Positions 17,658 to 26,528 of a DNA stretch of 50,021 nt are shown piece by piece (position 1 is the first letter of the stretch; every line of letters starts with the position of its first letter). The position numbers and the translations under genes were made by a program. Below the pieces are notes generated by a model. It ran no database searches, had not been told where the DNA came from, and saw only the letters and a list, made by a program, of their open reading frames with translations. The stretch lies in assembly GCA_023481285.1 (NCBI GenBank), contig JAMCWL010000113.1, forward strand, positions 1-50,021, given 5' to 3'. This DNA is from Actinomycetota bacterium. GTDB taxonomy: Bacteria; Actinomycetota; Aquicultoria; Aquicultorales; JAMCWL01.

Positions 17658-19490
17658 CTATAACCTCGCAAAAGTCAGCATCCAGAAGATCAACACGATA
17701 ATCCCAAGGACCATCACCAGGCCGTAATCTTGAATCTGGCCGCGCTGCGCTCGCCTAACGAGATCTCCCGCCTTCGACGTTAGCCAGGCCGTCCCGTTGA
17801 CCGCCCCGTCAACCACACCGCTGTCAAAGCTGAATAGGGCGCGCGATCCGCCTACGACCGGAGCGACCAATCCCCTGGTGTAAATTTCATCGAGATAGTA
17901 CTTGTTTTTGAGCAGGAGGAAGAAGGGGTTGCTCGTCTTTATGAGACCCGAAGGCAGAAGCCCGGTCGAATACTTTATCCAGGCAAACCCGAGGCCCGCG
18001 AGCGCCACCGCTATCGAAAGCCCCATCACCATGAGGTTCACGTGCTCGCCGCTCTCGCCAAGACGCAGGAAGCCCTGGAAGGCGTTCCCAAACAGGGGCG
18101 AGCCGATAAGACCGACAAGCCCGGCCGGAAAAGCAAGAACCGCCAGGGGAGCGACCATCGCAAGCGGGGATTCGTGAACCTTGGCCTGCATGTTCTTCCT
18201 CATCGAGCCCGTGAAAACTACAAAATAGAGGCGACCGACGTAAAACGCGGTAAGGAGCGAGGTCAGAAGCGCCGCGGCAAAGACGGGGTACGCGCCTTTT
18301 ACAAAAGCGGCCGTCAGAATCCCCTCCTTGCTCCAGAAGCCGGAGAGACCGGGAAAGCCGGCGAGCGCGAGGCCGCCGACGGCAAAGGTGAAAGCTGTCC
18401 CTTTCATCTTTTTGGCGAGCCCTCCCATCTCGAAGATGTCCTGAGTGTGCGCCGAGTGGATGACCGAACCAGCGCCGAGGAAGAGGAGGGCCTTGAAGAA
18501 AGCGTGCGTGGTCAGATGAAAGACCGCCGCTGAATAGGCCCCGACGCCCAGACCGATCATCATCAGACCGAGTTGGGAGATGGTGGAGTAGGCGAGAATT
18601 CGTTTTATGTCCCTTTGAACGAGCGCAATGGTCGCCGCCATCAGCGCCGTAACCGCCCCAATCCCGGCGACCACGTCCATGGCGACGCCGGAAGCGGCGA
18701 AAATCGGGTAACTCCTGGCGACGAGGTAGACGCCGGCCGCGACCATCGTCGCGGCGTGGATGAGAGCGGAGACCGGCGTCGGGCCTTCCATGGCGTCGGG
18801 AAGCCAGACGTGTAAGGGGAACTGAGCGCTCTTGCCCATCGCCCCAAGGAAGAGCAAGAGCGACGCTGCGGTCGCCACAGCCGGCGCAAGCCGGGCGGCG
18901 AGCACCGAGCCGACGTCGAGGTTGCCGACCGCATAGTAGAGGACGACGAGACCGAGGAGAAAGCCCACGTCCCCGATTCTCGTCGTGACAAAAGCTTTTT
19001 TCGCCGCGTCAGCGGCCGCTTTCTTCTCAAACCAGAAGCCGATCAAGAGGTAAGAGCATAGACCGACCAGCTCCCAGGAGGCGTACATCTGAACGTAGTT
19101 GGCCGAAAGCACCAGCATGAGCATGGCCGCGGTGAAGAGGGAAAGACATGCGAAGTACCAGTGGTAACGCCTGTCTTCTTTCATATAACCGACCGAATAA
19201 ATCTGCACGAGCGAGGCGACGCTCGTGACGACCATCAGCATGACGGCCGTCAGGCGGTCGATGAGGATGCCGACGTTAAGGTCAAGCTCGCCGATGGACA
19301 GCCAAGGGATGAGTACCTCGGAGCCACGACCACCTATCACCTGGTAGAGAATGAAGGATGAGATGGCGAAGGCGGAGAGAATCGCCCCGACTGAGACGAA
19401 GTGGCTCCATTTGCCAAAGCGCTTGCCAAGGAAAAGAAGAATTATGAAGCTGGCTGCCGGCAGCGCCGGTATTAACCATGCGTAAGTCAT
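17658..19490 (-). CDS. nuoL: NADH-quinone oxidoreductase subunit L
   Basis: 610 residues, the normal length for NuoL including the lateral helix. Signatures include MYASWELVGLCSYLLIGFW, PLHVWLPDAMEGPTPVSALI and RILAYSTISQLGLMMIGLG, giving the antiporter-like core with the conserved Glu and Lys residues. It is the distal proton-pumping subunit. ATG start with GGGGATGAG upstream, one base beyond the nuoK stop. Confidence 0.96.
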   Translation of the reverse strand: MTYAWLIPALPAASFIILLFLGKRFGKWSHFVSVGAILSAFAISSFILYQVIGGRGSEVLIPWLSIGELDLNVGILIDRLTAVMLMVVTSVASLVQIYSVGYMKEDRRYHWYFACLSLFTAAMLMLVLSANYVQMYASWELVGLCSYLLIGFWFEKKAAADAAKKAFVTTRIGDVGFLLGLVVLYYAVGNLDVGSVLAARLAPAVATAASLLLFLGAMGKSAQFPLHVWLPDAMEGPTPVSALIHAATMVAAGVYLVARSYPIFAASGVAMDVVAGIGAVTALMAATIALVQRDIKRILAYSTISQLGLMMIGLGVGAYSAAVFHLTTHAFFKALLFLGAGSVIHSAHTQDIFEMGGLAKKMKGTAFTFAVGGLALAGFPGLSGFWSKEGILTAAFVKGAYPVFAAALLTSLLTAFYVGRLYFVVFTGSMRKNMQAKVHESPLAMVAPLAVLAFPAGLVGLIGSPLFGNAFQGFLRLGESGEHVNLMVMGLSIAVALAGLGFAWIKYSTGLLPSGLIKTSNPFFLLLKNKYYLDEIYTRGLVAPVVGGSRALFSFDSGVVDGAVNGTAWLTSKAGDLVRRAQRGQIQDYGLVMVLGIIVLIFWMLTFARL

Positions 19491-19491
19491 C

Positions 19492-19794
19492 TCATCCCCT
19501 CAACATATCAATCTCGTCGACGTCCACCGTCTTCGCGGCCCGGTATAGCGCAAAGACCAGGGCGAGCCCCACCGCAACCTCCGCGGCGGCGACCGCCATG
19601 ATAAACAGGGTGAAGACCTGCCCCGTGGATTTTGCGGGCGTGAATCTTGAAAAGGAGACCAGGTTAAGGGTGGCCCCGTTAAGCATTATCTCGATCGAAA
19701 GGAGAACGGCCACCGCATTACGCCGGGTCAAAGCTCCGTATAACCCTATCCCAAAGAAGATGGCGCTAAGAGCCAGATAGTATTCAAGGCCCAT
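19492..19794 (-). CDS. nuoK: NADH-quinone oxidoreductase subunit K
   Basis: 100 residues with three membrane helices. It includes the conserved buried Glu in LLSIEIMLNGATLNLV and a second one in AAAEVAVGLALVFALYR. It is a typical NuoK, part of the proton path at the membrane-arm hinge. The ATG shares one base with the nuoJ stop (TAATG), indicating coupled translation. Confidence 0.96.
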   Translation of the reverse strand: MGLEYYLALSAIFFGIGLYGALTRRNAVAVLLSIEIMLNGATLNLVSFSRFTPAKSTGQVFTLFIMAVAAAEVAVGLALVFALYRAAKTVDVDEIDMLRG

Positions 19795-20288
19795 TACTTC
19801 TCACGCTCCTTTGCCACCACGACCGCCCCAACCAGCGCCGCCAGGAGTAGAACGGAGACGATCTCGAATGGCAGCACGTAATCATTCGTAAAAAGCTTGC
19901 CAAGTGTAGCGATATCCACCCCGGGAACCTCTCGTACCGTCTTGAAGCTTGTCGTCATGATGGCCGCGATCAAAATACCGGCCAGGAGAGCGACCGGCCC
20001 GGCGACGGTAAGACGGCGCTCCAGCGAAGCATTCAAGCGAGCGCCTTCCTGTTGCGTCAGCATGATCCCGAATAAGATCATCACGACGACGCCCCCGACA
20101 TAGACGAAAATCTGCATGATGCCGACGAAGCTCGCTTCAAGCGTGAAATAGAGACCCGCCACCGAGAGCAGAAAAGACCCGAAGAACAGGGTCGACCGGA
20201 AGAGGTCTTTACCGCTTACGACCGCTACGGCCGAGCCCACGCCAGCCAAACCGAGCAAGCTGAAGACTACCAGCTCAGGACCGGACAT
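19794..20288 (-). CDS. nuoJ: NADH-quinone oxidoreductase subunit J
   Basis: 164 residues and about five membrane helices, with the characteristic GIMQIFVYVGGVVVMILFGI (helix 3 with a pi bulge in known structures). It is a membrane-arm subunit next to NuoH. The ATG overlaps the end of the fused nuoI gene by 14 bp, so it is translated from the same message. Confidence 0.95.
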   Translation of the reverse strand: MSGPELVVFSLLGLAGVGSAVAVVSGKDLFRSTLFFGSFLLSVAGLYFTLEASFVGIMQIFVYVGGVVVMILFGIMLTQQEGARLNASLERRLTVAGPVALLAGILIAAIMTTSFKTVREVPGVDIATLGKLFTNDYVLPFEIVSVLLLAALVGAVVVAKEREK

Positions 20289-22230
20289 CGCTCATCTCTC
20301 CTTCCCGTTCAGGCGGCCCTGCCATGCGCTCTGCCTCGAGGACGACCTTTTCCTTATCGTACGTTGCCAGCTCGAACTCCTTGCTCATGATCAGCGCTTT
20401 CGTCGGACATTGGTCGGCGCAGAGGCCGCAGAACATGCACTTTGAAAGGTCGATTTTGTACTCGGTAACCCTTCTAGGACCATCGCCCGGCTTCGTCCTT
20501 TCCACGCTGATCGCAAAATCAGGGCAGATGCGCTGGCAGAAAGAGCAACCGACGCACATCTCGCTCCGGCAGGAGAGCGACCTGAAAGCCTCGGCGACCG
20601 CCTCTTCCTCGGTGAAACCGAGTTCTATCTCACGAAAGTCCTTAACGCGCACTTCCGGCGCCACCTTGGGCATTACCGCCCGGCGCCGCTCCGGCTCGAT
20701 ATAAGTCGGCTCGTTCGGCTGATAAGGACCTTCCGTCTTGATATCGATCTTCACCCGTCCTTCTTTAAGGTCCAAGCCCTTTAGATAGCGATCGGCCGAT
20801 ATGGCCGCCTCGTGGCCGGAGACTATCGAGCCGATCGCCGAGCCCGGGCCCGTGATGACTTCCCCGGCCGAAAAGACTTTTGGATTTGACGTCTGCTGCG
20901 TCTCATGGTCGACCACGAGAAGACCTCGCTCGTTGAGGCCACAGACGCCCTCGATGAACTTGTTTTCGCTGCCCTGCCCGATCGCAAAGATGACCGTATC
21001 GACCTTGACCGTTTTGACCTCGCTCTCGTCGTAGGAGGGATTGAACCTTCCCTCGGAATCAAAGACGGCCAGGCACCTCTTGAAAGCCATACCGATGACT
21101 CGGCCGCCTTCCGTTAAAACCTCCTTCGGCCCGAAAGATGGGTGAATCTCTACTCCCTCCTCGAGCGCCTCTTCAATCTCCCAATTGTGGGCGGGCATGT
21201 CGGCGTAGGCCGGCCCCTCCAGGCAGAACTCGTAGACCTTCTCGGCGCCGGCGCGGACGGCGCAGCGGGCGACGTCGATCGCGACGTTCCCGCCGCCGAC
21301 GACGACCACGCGCTTACCTATGCCGGTCGCCTGACCGAAGTTCGCCGCCTTAAGGAAGGGGAGCGCCAGAAGTATCCCCTTCTTGGCATCCGCACCGGGG
21401 ATCGGCAGACCCCGCGAAATCTGGAGGCCATTGGCGATGATCACTGCGTCGTGGGAGTCGACTATCTCGTTAAGCTCGATGTCCTTGCCGACCTCTACAC
21501 CCGTCTTGATCTCCACCCCGAGCGAGGCTACATAGCCGACATCCCAGGCGAGCTTCTCGCGGGGGAGCCGGTAGGCCGGAACGCCCGTGAGAAGCGCCCC
21601 ACCCCCGGAGGCGTTTTTTTCGAAGACGGTGACGTCATGGCCGGCCTTTGCCAGATCGGCGGCGGCGCTCAAGCCCGCCGGGCCGCTGCCGATTATTGCG
21701 ACCCTCTTGCCGCTCGTCTTGGCGGGCGGAAGCGGATACGGCAGATGCTCGCAGGCGTCGGCGGCAAAGCGCTTCAAGTTCCTGATGGAAACCGGTTCAT
21801 CGAAGTAGCCGCGCCGGCAACTGATTTCACACGGGTGGTGGCAGATGCGCCCGAGCGAGGCGGCAAAGGGCGCCCTCTCCCTGATGATGGCGAGCGCCCG
21901 TTCAAACTCACCGCTCGCGACCGCCGCGACATAGCCGCGGGCGTTCGTATGCGCCGGACAAGCCGATTCACAAGGCGCAAGAAACCCGCCCACGTGCAGC
22001 TCCATGACGCGCCCGTTGTACTCCTGCAAGGTCCCACGATCATCGTCGAGCGGATGATCACCCACAAAGGCCTTGACGGCGGGGGCGCCGCGGAAGCGCT
22101 CGGCGAGCTGCAGCTTTTTACGAATGATTATGAGCGTAACCGGGCGCCGGAAGATCTCCTTTACGGTGACGGAGAACCCGTTATAAAAGCTCTTGGTGGC
22201 TTCTATTAACCCAGCAATCCCCTTAACCAT
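20275..22230 (-). CDS. nuoI: NuoI with inserted GltD/NfnB-like FAD-NAD(P) oxidoreductase domain
   Basis: 651 residues in one uninterrupted frame, about four times a normal NuoI. Residues 1-35 resemble the NuoI N-terminal amphipathic helix (SVTVKEIFRRPVTL). Residues 85-140 carry an Fe-S motif set of the GltD/dihydropyrimidine dehydrogenase type (C87, C91, C130, C134, C138). Residues 177-206 are an FAD-binding Rossmann motif (IIGSGPAGLSAAADLAKAGH). Residues 307-329 are a second dinucleotide site (VVVVGGGNVAIDVARC). Residues 452-475 are the closing FAD motif (FSAGEVITGPGSAIGSI). Residues 559-569 and 598-608 are the two NuoI 4Fe-4S motifs, followed by the typical EFELATYDKE tail. It lies between nuoH and nuoJ, overlapping both by 25 and 14 bp. 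Inference: it takes electrons from NAD(P)H in place of NuoEFG, which the operon lacks. Confidence 0.88.
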   Translation of the reverse strand: MVKGIAGLIEATKSFYNGFSVTVKEIFRRPVTLIIIRKKLQLAERFRGAPAVKAFVGDHPLDDDRGTLQEYNGRVMELHVGGFLAPCESACPAHTNARGYVAAVASGEFERALAIIRERAPFAASLGRICHHPCEISCRRGYFDEPVSIRNLKRFAADACEHLPYPLPPAKTSGKRVAIIGSGPAGLSAAADLAKAGHDVTVFEKNASGGGALLTGVPAYRLPREKLAWDVGYVASLGVEIKTGVEVGKDIELNEIVDSHDAVIIANGLQISRGLPIPGADAKKGILLALPFLKAANFGQATGIGKRVVVVGGGNVAIDVARCAVRAGAEKVYEFCLEGPAYADMPAHNWEIEEALEEGVEIHPSFGPKEVLTEGGRVIGMAFKRCLAVFDSEGRFNPSYDESEVKTVKVDTVIFAIGQGSENKFIEGVCGLNERGLLVVDHETQQTSNPKVFSAGEVITGPGSAIGSIVSGHEAAISADRYLKGLDLKEGRVKIDIKTEGPYQPNEPTYIEPERRRAVMPKVAPEVRVKDFREIELGFTEEEAVAEAFRSLSCRSEMCVGCSFCQRICPDFAISVERTKPGDGPRRVTEYKIDLSKCMFCGLCADQCPTKALIMSKEFELATYDKEKVVLEAERMAGPPEREGEMSDVRS

Positions 22231-23213
22231 TCTCCACCCACAAACACGATCGCAGCCGTGAGGGCCACGTTAATCAACGAAATCGGCAGCAACACCTTCC
22301 AGCTTATCTCAAGAAGCTGATCGATCCGGTAGCGTGGAAGCGTCCACCTGACCACCATCGCGACATAGACGAGGGCGTACGCCTTGAGAAGAAGCCACAC
22401 CGGACCCAACTGCGGAAGCAAACCGAACGGCCCGCGCCAACCTCCCAGGAAGAGCACAGCGCCCATCAGGCAGGCCACCAGGAGCGCCACGTACTCACCC
22501 ATCATGAAGAAGCTGAATCGCATGCCCGAGTACTCGGTGAAATACCCGTTGACGAGCTCGGATTCACCCTCCGGTAGGTCGAATGGCGTCCTGCCGACCT
22601 CCGCGATCGAGGCTATGTAGTAAACCAGAAACCCCAGTATCTGGGGGATGATGAACCACAAGCTCTTCTGGGCATTGACTATCCCCATCATGGAAAGGGT
22701 CCCCGCGAGCATGACTACTCCGAGAACAGAGAGCGACCTTGGAATCTCGTAGCTGATGAGCTGCGCCGCCGAGCGCATGCCGCCGAGAGTCGAGTACTTG
22801 TTTCCCGAGCTCCAGCCAGCCACGAATATGCCTATCGAGGCGAGCGACGGCACGGCCAGGTAATACACCAGACCGACGCCCATGTCCCGTGCGATGAGCC
22901 CCGGGCCGATCGGCAGTACGAGCAGCGCGAGCAGCGCCGGTATGAAGACTAAAAAGGGCGCAAGCGCGAACATCTTCTTGTCGGCGGCGGCTGGCAATAT
23001 GTCTTCTTTTATGAGGAGTTTCACCATGTCTGCTAGAAGCTGCATCGAGCCGTGATAGCCGCGGACCATCGGCCCCCAGCGTGACTGTATGTCGGCGCTT
23101 ACCTTGCGCTCCATCCAGACCAAAAACATGACGTTGAGGGCGGAGAAAAGGACAAACCCAAGACCCCAAGCAGCCGGGACGAGGAGGCTCCCTGCCGTGA
23201 AGTCGACGTTCAT
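22206..23213 (-). CDS. nuoH: NADH-quinone oxidoreductase subunit H
   Basis: 335 residues, about eight membrane helices. NuoH signatures are VWMERKVSADIQSRWGP near the N-terminus, EVGRTPFDLPEGESELVNGY (quinone-channel loop) and RWTLPRYRIDQLLEISWK near the C-terminus. It joins the peripheral and membrane arms and forms part of the quinone site. Its ATG overlaps the nuoD stop as ATGA. Confidence 0.97.
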   Translation of the reverse strand: MNVDFTAGSLLVPAAWGLGFVLFSALNVMFLVWMERKVSADIQSRWGPMVRGYHGSMQLLADMVKLLIKEDILPAAADKKMFALAPFLVFIPALLALLVLPIGPGLIARDMGVGLVYYLAVPSLASIGIFVAGWSSGNKYSTLGGMRSAAQLISYEIPRSLSVLGVVMLAGTLSMMGIVNAQKSLWFIIPQILGFLVYYIASIAEVGRTPFDLPEGESELVNGYFTEYSGMRFSFFMMGEYVALLVACLMGAVLFLGGWRGPFGLLPQLGPVWLLLKAYALVYVAMVVRWTLPRYRIDQLLEISWKVLLPISLINVALTAAIVFVGGEWLRGLLG

Positions 23214-24310
23214 CTATCCACCTCCCCGAAGACAGGGTCGAGCGAGCCTACCGTGATCACAAAGTCGGCAATCATGCAGCCCGGGCCAATGGCCTCGATG
23301 GTCGAAAGGTTCGAAAAGGCCGGACTTCTGACTTTAAGCCTGTAGGGATAGGGCGTCCCATCAGAGACGACGAAAAAACCGAGCTCTCCGCGAGGAGATT
23401 CGATGCGGGCGTACGCCTCACCCGGCGGAGGTGCGAGCAGCCTGGGCACCCCCTCGGCTATTACCCGCCCTTCAGGTATCTGCTCGAGCGCTCTCTTTAT
23501 TATAAAGACGCTCTGCCTCATCTCCTCGACGCGCAAGAGCGCCCGCTCGTATGAGTCTCCTGCGCTACCCACCGGAACCTCGAACTCGATTCTATCGTAC
23601 ACCAGGTAAGGTTGGGCCTTGCGCACGTCAAAGTTGACGCCGGAGGCCCTCAAGGTGGAACCGCTCGCCCCGTACGAGAGAGCATCCTCACGCGAGAGCA
23701 CCCCAATCCCCTCCGCGCGCTGCCTGAACATCCGGCTCCCGAAGAAGAACCTCTTGAGCTTCTCGACCGTCTTCAGAAAGTCGTCCGCGAAAGCGTTTAT
23801 ATCGTCGGCGAGACCGGGGGGGATATCCCCGGAGACCCCGCCGATTCTGGCGTAATTGTAGGTGAGCCTGGCCCCGCAAAGCTTTTCCATAATGTCGAGC
23901 AGCTTCTCGCGTGGCTGCAGATGGAGAAAGAGGATGGTGAGAGCGCCCGCATCAAGACCGCTGGCCATGAGCGCTATGAGATGGCTCGAAATTCGGTTCA
24001 ACTCGGCCGCTATCACGCGCAGATACTGAGCTCTCTCCGGCACCTCTATGCCGGCTAGCTTCTCAACGGCCAGGCAGTATCCGACGTTGTTAAGGGCCGA
24101 GCCGACGTAATCGAGGCGATCCGTGATCGGGACGATCTGGGCGTACGTCCTGGCCTCCACCATCTTCTCGAAAGAACGATGAAGATAACCGATGCTCGGA
24201 TGGACCTCGGTGATCAGCTCGCCATCGACGACGACCTCCACTCGGAAGACGCCGTGCATCGACGGGTGCTGAGGCCCCATATTGATTGTCAGCTCTTTTG
24301 TCTCTTCCAT
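23210..24310 (-). CDS. nuoD: NADH-quinone oxidoreductase subunit D
   Basis: 366 residues, the 49-kDa-type subunit related to the [NiFe]-hydrogenase large subunit. It starts MEETKELTINMGPQHPSMHG, and the conserved His-rich loop GPQHPSMHG lines the quinone cavity. The end DFVITVGSLDPVFGEVDR lacks the hydrogenase nickel-ligand cysteine pair, so it is complex I and not a hydrogenase. It is separate from nuoC, and the 254-bp gap to nuoC is unusual in an otherwise overlapping operon. Confidence 0.97.
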   Translation of the reverse strand: MEETKELTINMGPQHPSMHGVFRVEVVVDGELITEVHPSIGYLHRSFEKMVEARTYAQIVPITDRLDYVGSALNNVGYCLAVEKLAGIEVPERAQYLRVIAAELNRISSHLIALMASGLDAGALTILFLHLQPREKLLDIMEKLCGARLTYNYARIGGVSGDIPPGLADDINAFADDFLKTVEKLKRFFFGSRMFRQRAEGIGVLSREDALSYGASGSTLRASGVNFDVRKAQPYLVYDRIEFEVPVGSAGDSYERALLRVEEMRQSVFIIKRALEQIPEGRVIAEGVPRLLAPPPGEAYARIESPRGELGFFVVSDGTPYPYRLKVRSPAFSNLSTIEAIGPGCMIADFVITVGSLDPVFGEVDR

Positions 24311-24564
24311 AGCGTTCTCGCCAATCGACTACTGCCTGCCATTTTGATAATCAAGCTATCAGCTATCAGCTCACCTGGCGGTTATCGTATATTCCTGCCT
24401 CGTCGCTTGCGCTCCTCGATATACCATAGGGTCCACCGGCGCCCAGAACGGACCGGATGAGGCACGTTCGTGGAACGCGCCTATATCTTCCGAGCGCATA
24501 CTTACCTTCTCAAAGCACCGCACGTGAGGCTTTTTAGCTGAAAGCTGACAGCTTTTATCGTCGG
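24311..24564. repeat. Gap between nuoC and nuoD with AGCTATC heptamers
   Basis: 254 bp interrupt the tightly packed nuo operon. AGCTATC heptamers are visible at 24352-24371, and an AGCTGAAAGCTGACAGCT patch at 24536-24554. A 65-codon TTG frame on minus (24371-24568) touches the nuoC stop but is largely repeat sequence and resembles nothing. No terminator with a T tract was seen, so the operon probably reads through. Confidence 0.5.
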
Positions 24565-25023
24565 TCAATAGACGTTCGGTCGCCTTTCAAGCCGCTCGTC
24601 CTCATAATCCTTCCTTAAGGGGTGACCAACCCAATCATCGGGCAGCAATATCCGCGTGAGGTTCGGGTGGCCGGTAAAGACTATGCCGAATAGATCGTAG
24701 ACCTCCCGTTCCTGCCAGAGAGCGCCTTTGAATAGGTGAGTTATCGATCCCACCTTGGCGTCCTCTCTTGGAACGCGCGCCTTTATCGCTCCATCCCTCA
24801 GTGGTTCGAGGGAGCAGAGCCGGTAGACGAGCTCGAACACCTCTCCCCGGTCGATCGCGGTAAGATAGCTGAGGTACTCATAGCCCGCGTCCTTGAGAGC
24901 GCTGACGGCCGCTCGGACGGCATCAGGCTTGACGGTCAAGACCAGACCTTCCTCGCCGCTCGAAGATGACTCGATCGAGTCACCAAGCTTGGCGATGAGG
25001 TCGTCATCCGCCCGGACCGCCAC
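24565..25023 (-). CDS. nuoC: NADH-quinone oxidoreductase subunit C
   Basis: 152 residues, the 30-kDa subunit. The family signature is present: ALWQEREVYDLFGIVFTGHP followed by RILLPDDWVGHPLRKDY. The longest frame begins with TTG at 25053 inside nuoB. I choose the GTG at 25023, one base beyond the nuoB stop, because AAAGGGGGTG lies just upstream. It is a peripheral-arm subunit that helps hold NuoD and NuoI. Confidence 0.93.
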   Translation of the reverse strand: MAVRADDDLIAKLGDSIESSSSGEEGLVLTVKPDAVRAAVSALKDAGYEYLSYLTAIDRGEVFELVYRLCSLEPLRDGAIKARVPREDAKVGSITHLFKGALWQEREVYDLFGIVFTGHPNLTRILLPDDWVGHPLRKDYEDERLERRPNVY

Positions 25024-25024
25024 C

Positions 25025-25537
25025 CTAGGCACCCCCTTTGATCTTCTTCTCAAGCTTCAAGAAACCGTCGATAAGCGCCTCCGGCCTCGGCGGGCACCCG
25101 GGAATGTAGATGTCTACCGGGATTACCTTGTCGACGCCTTTCACGACGGAGTAGGTGTCGTAATAGTATGGCCCTCCGCCAGTCGCGCAGCCGCCCATCG
25201 CGATAACGTAGCGCGGTTCCGCCATCTGCTCCCACAACCTCCTGACCATCGGGGCCATCTTGTACGTCACGGTTCCCGCGACTATCATCACGTCGCTCTG
25301 GCGAGGCGTATTCCTCGGGATGATCCCGAAGCGGTCCGCATCGAACCTGGAAGAGTTCAGATTCATCATCTCGATGGTGCAGCAAGCCAGGCCAAAGAGC
25401 ATATACCACATGGACGACCCCCGAGCCCAGTCGAAAAGCTGCTCCACCGTTGCCGTTACAACGCCGGCGTTGCGGGCCTCCTTGCATGGGGGAAGCGCGT
25501 CGTCGGTCTGGACCTGGTGGGCCTCGTCTACTGCCAC
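25025..25537 (-). CDS. nuoB: NADH-quinone oxidoreductase subunit B
   Basis: 170 residues. All four N2-cluster cysteines are visible: the tandem pair in [10 protein letters not shown], one in MGGCATGGG and one in [12 protein letters not shown]. It carries the terminal 4Fe-4S cluster that reduces quinone. The GTG start overlaps the nuoA stop by 10 bp. A second long frame at 25050-25574 is a shadow. Confidence 0.97.
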   Translation of the reverse strand: MAVDEAHQVQTDDALPPCKEARNAGVVTATVEQLFDWARGSSMWYMLFGLACCTIEMMNLNSSRFDADRFGIIPRNTPRQSDVMIVAGTVTYKMAPMVRRLWEQMAEPRYVIAMGGCATGGGPYYYDTYSVVKGVDKVIPVDIYIPGCPPRPEALIDGFLKLEKKIKGGA

Positions 25538-25893
25538 TTGAGGGCCCCCTTCCGCCAGGCAAAGGCAAGCCCAAGGAGTAGGATGCCGATAAATAGCGCT
25601 ACCTCAACCAGCGCAATCAAGCCGAGGGAGCGAAAAGCAACCCCCCATGGGAAGAGGAAGATCATTTCAACGTCGAAGACGACAAGAAGAAGAGCAAAGA
25701 GGTAGTAACGTATTTGCGTCTGCGGTCTTGCTTCACCCGACGCTTTGTTGCCGCACTCGTAAGGAGCAAGCTTTTCCGGGGAGGGATTCTTGCACCTGAC
25801 CAACTTTGAGACAAAAAGCACAATCCCTACGAATGCCGTTCCAACTAGGGTAAAGACGAAAACGTTAATTAGGTCGTAGAAGGAAGTCGACAC
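25528..25893 (-). CDS. nuoA: NADH-quinone oxidoreductase subunit A
   Basis: 121 residues with three membrane helices. The conserved loop after helix 1 ([18 protein letters not shown]) includes the Cys switch residue, and [15 protein letters not shown] is the NuoA signature. The GTG start is preceded by GGGAGG four bases upstream. It is the first gene of the nuo operon, and the 114-bp gap to ndk holds only a weak promoter candidate (TTGGAG, 16 bp, GATAAG). Confidence 0.95.
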   Translation of the reverse strand: MSTSFYDLINVFVFTLVGTAFVGIVLFVSKLVRCKNPSPEKLAPYECGNKASGEARPQTQIRYYLFALLLVVFDVEMIFLFPWGVAFRSLGLIALVEVALFIGILLLGLAFAWRKGALKWQ

Positions 25894-26007
25894 TTTTCCT
25901 CCCTGTGGAACGATCTGCCGGCCGACCTTGCGACCAAGCCGCCGGGATCAGCCCTGGGCACAACTGCTTACGTCTTCTTATCGCTTACCAACCGCTCGCT
26001 CCAAAGG

Positions 26008-26442
26008 TTAACATTTATTCAATCGAGCCCGAATTATGTCATCGCCCGAAAAGAATATGGGTATCTCGCGTTTCGCCGATTCTAGCGAATCGGCCCCGTG
26101 GACGATATTCTGACCTATCTCTTCGGCAAAATCTCCCCTGATCGTGCCAGGCGCCGCCTGCTTTGGATCGGTCGCTCCCATAACGTCGCGAACCTTGGCG
26201 ATCGCGTATTCTCCGGTGAGAACCATCGGAACCACCGGACCGGAGAGTATAAACTCGACCAAGTCGTCGTAGAACGGCTTCCCTTTATGAATGGAGTAGA
26301 GCTCCTCAGCCTTCTCCCGGGTCAACTTCGTGAGCTTAAGCCCTATTACCTTGAGACCAGCCGCCTCATATCTCTTGATGACCTCACCGATCAAATTCTT
26401 GGCGACCCCGTCGGGCTTCACCATCGAGAAGGTTGTCTCCAA
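26008..26442 (-). CDS. ndk: Nucleoside diphosphate kinase
   Basis: 144 residues starting METTFSMVKPDGVAKNLIGE. It transfers the gamma phosphate of ATP to NDPs through a phosphohistidine; the active-site histidine lies in NIVHGADSLESAKREI. A TTG start is required for the canonical N-terminus, with GCGAGG upstream. In actinobacteria ndk sits between folC and the mre cluster. Here nuo has come in after it. Confidence 0.96.
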   Translation of the reverse strand: METTFSMVKPDGVAKNLIGEVIKRYEAAGLKVIGLKLTKLTREKAEELYSIHKGKPFYDDLVEFILSGPVVPMVLTGEYAIAKVRDVMGATDPKQAAPGTIRGDFAEEIGQNIVHGADSLESAKREIPIFFSGDDIIRARLNKC

Positions 26443-26528
26443 AAACGACGCCTCGCTTAATCATTCCGTAACATTAGTTGCAAGGTTAGCAGAATAAGCC
26501 AGCGTCATCAATAAGAACTGTCGGGGTT

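Noticed and set aside
23210-24310. NuoD as a [NiFe]-hydrogenase large subunit (Hyc/Ech type complex)
   Set aside because: The C-terminal nickel cysteine pair is absent and all partner genes are of nuo type, so the operon is complex I-like.
24371-24568. 65-codon minus-strand TTG frame between nuoC and nuoD
   Set aside because: It overlaps the nuoC stop, lacks a good ribosome binding site, is largely built from AGCT-type repeats and resembles no known protein.
25050-25574. 174-codon minus-strand frame over nuoB
   Set aside because: Out-of-frame shadow of nuoB; low-complexity Arg/Gly/Pro composition, whereas the nuoB frame has all N2-cluster cysteines.
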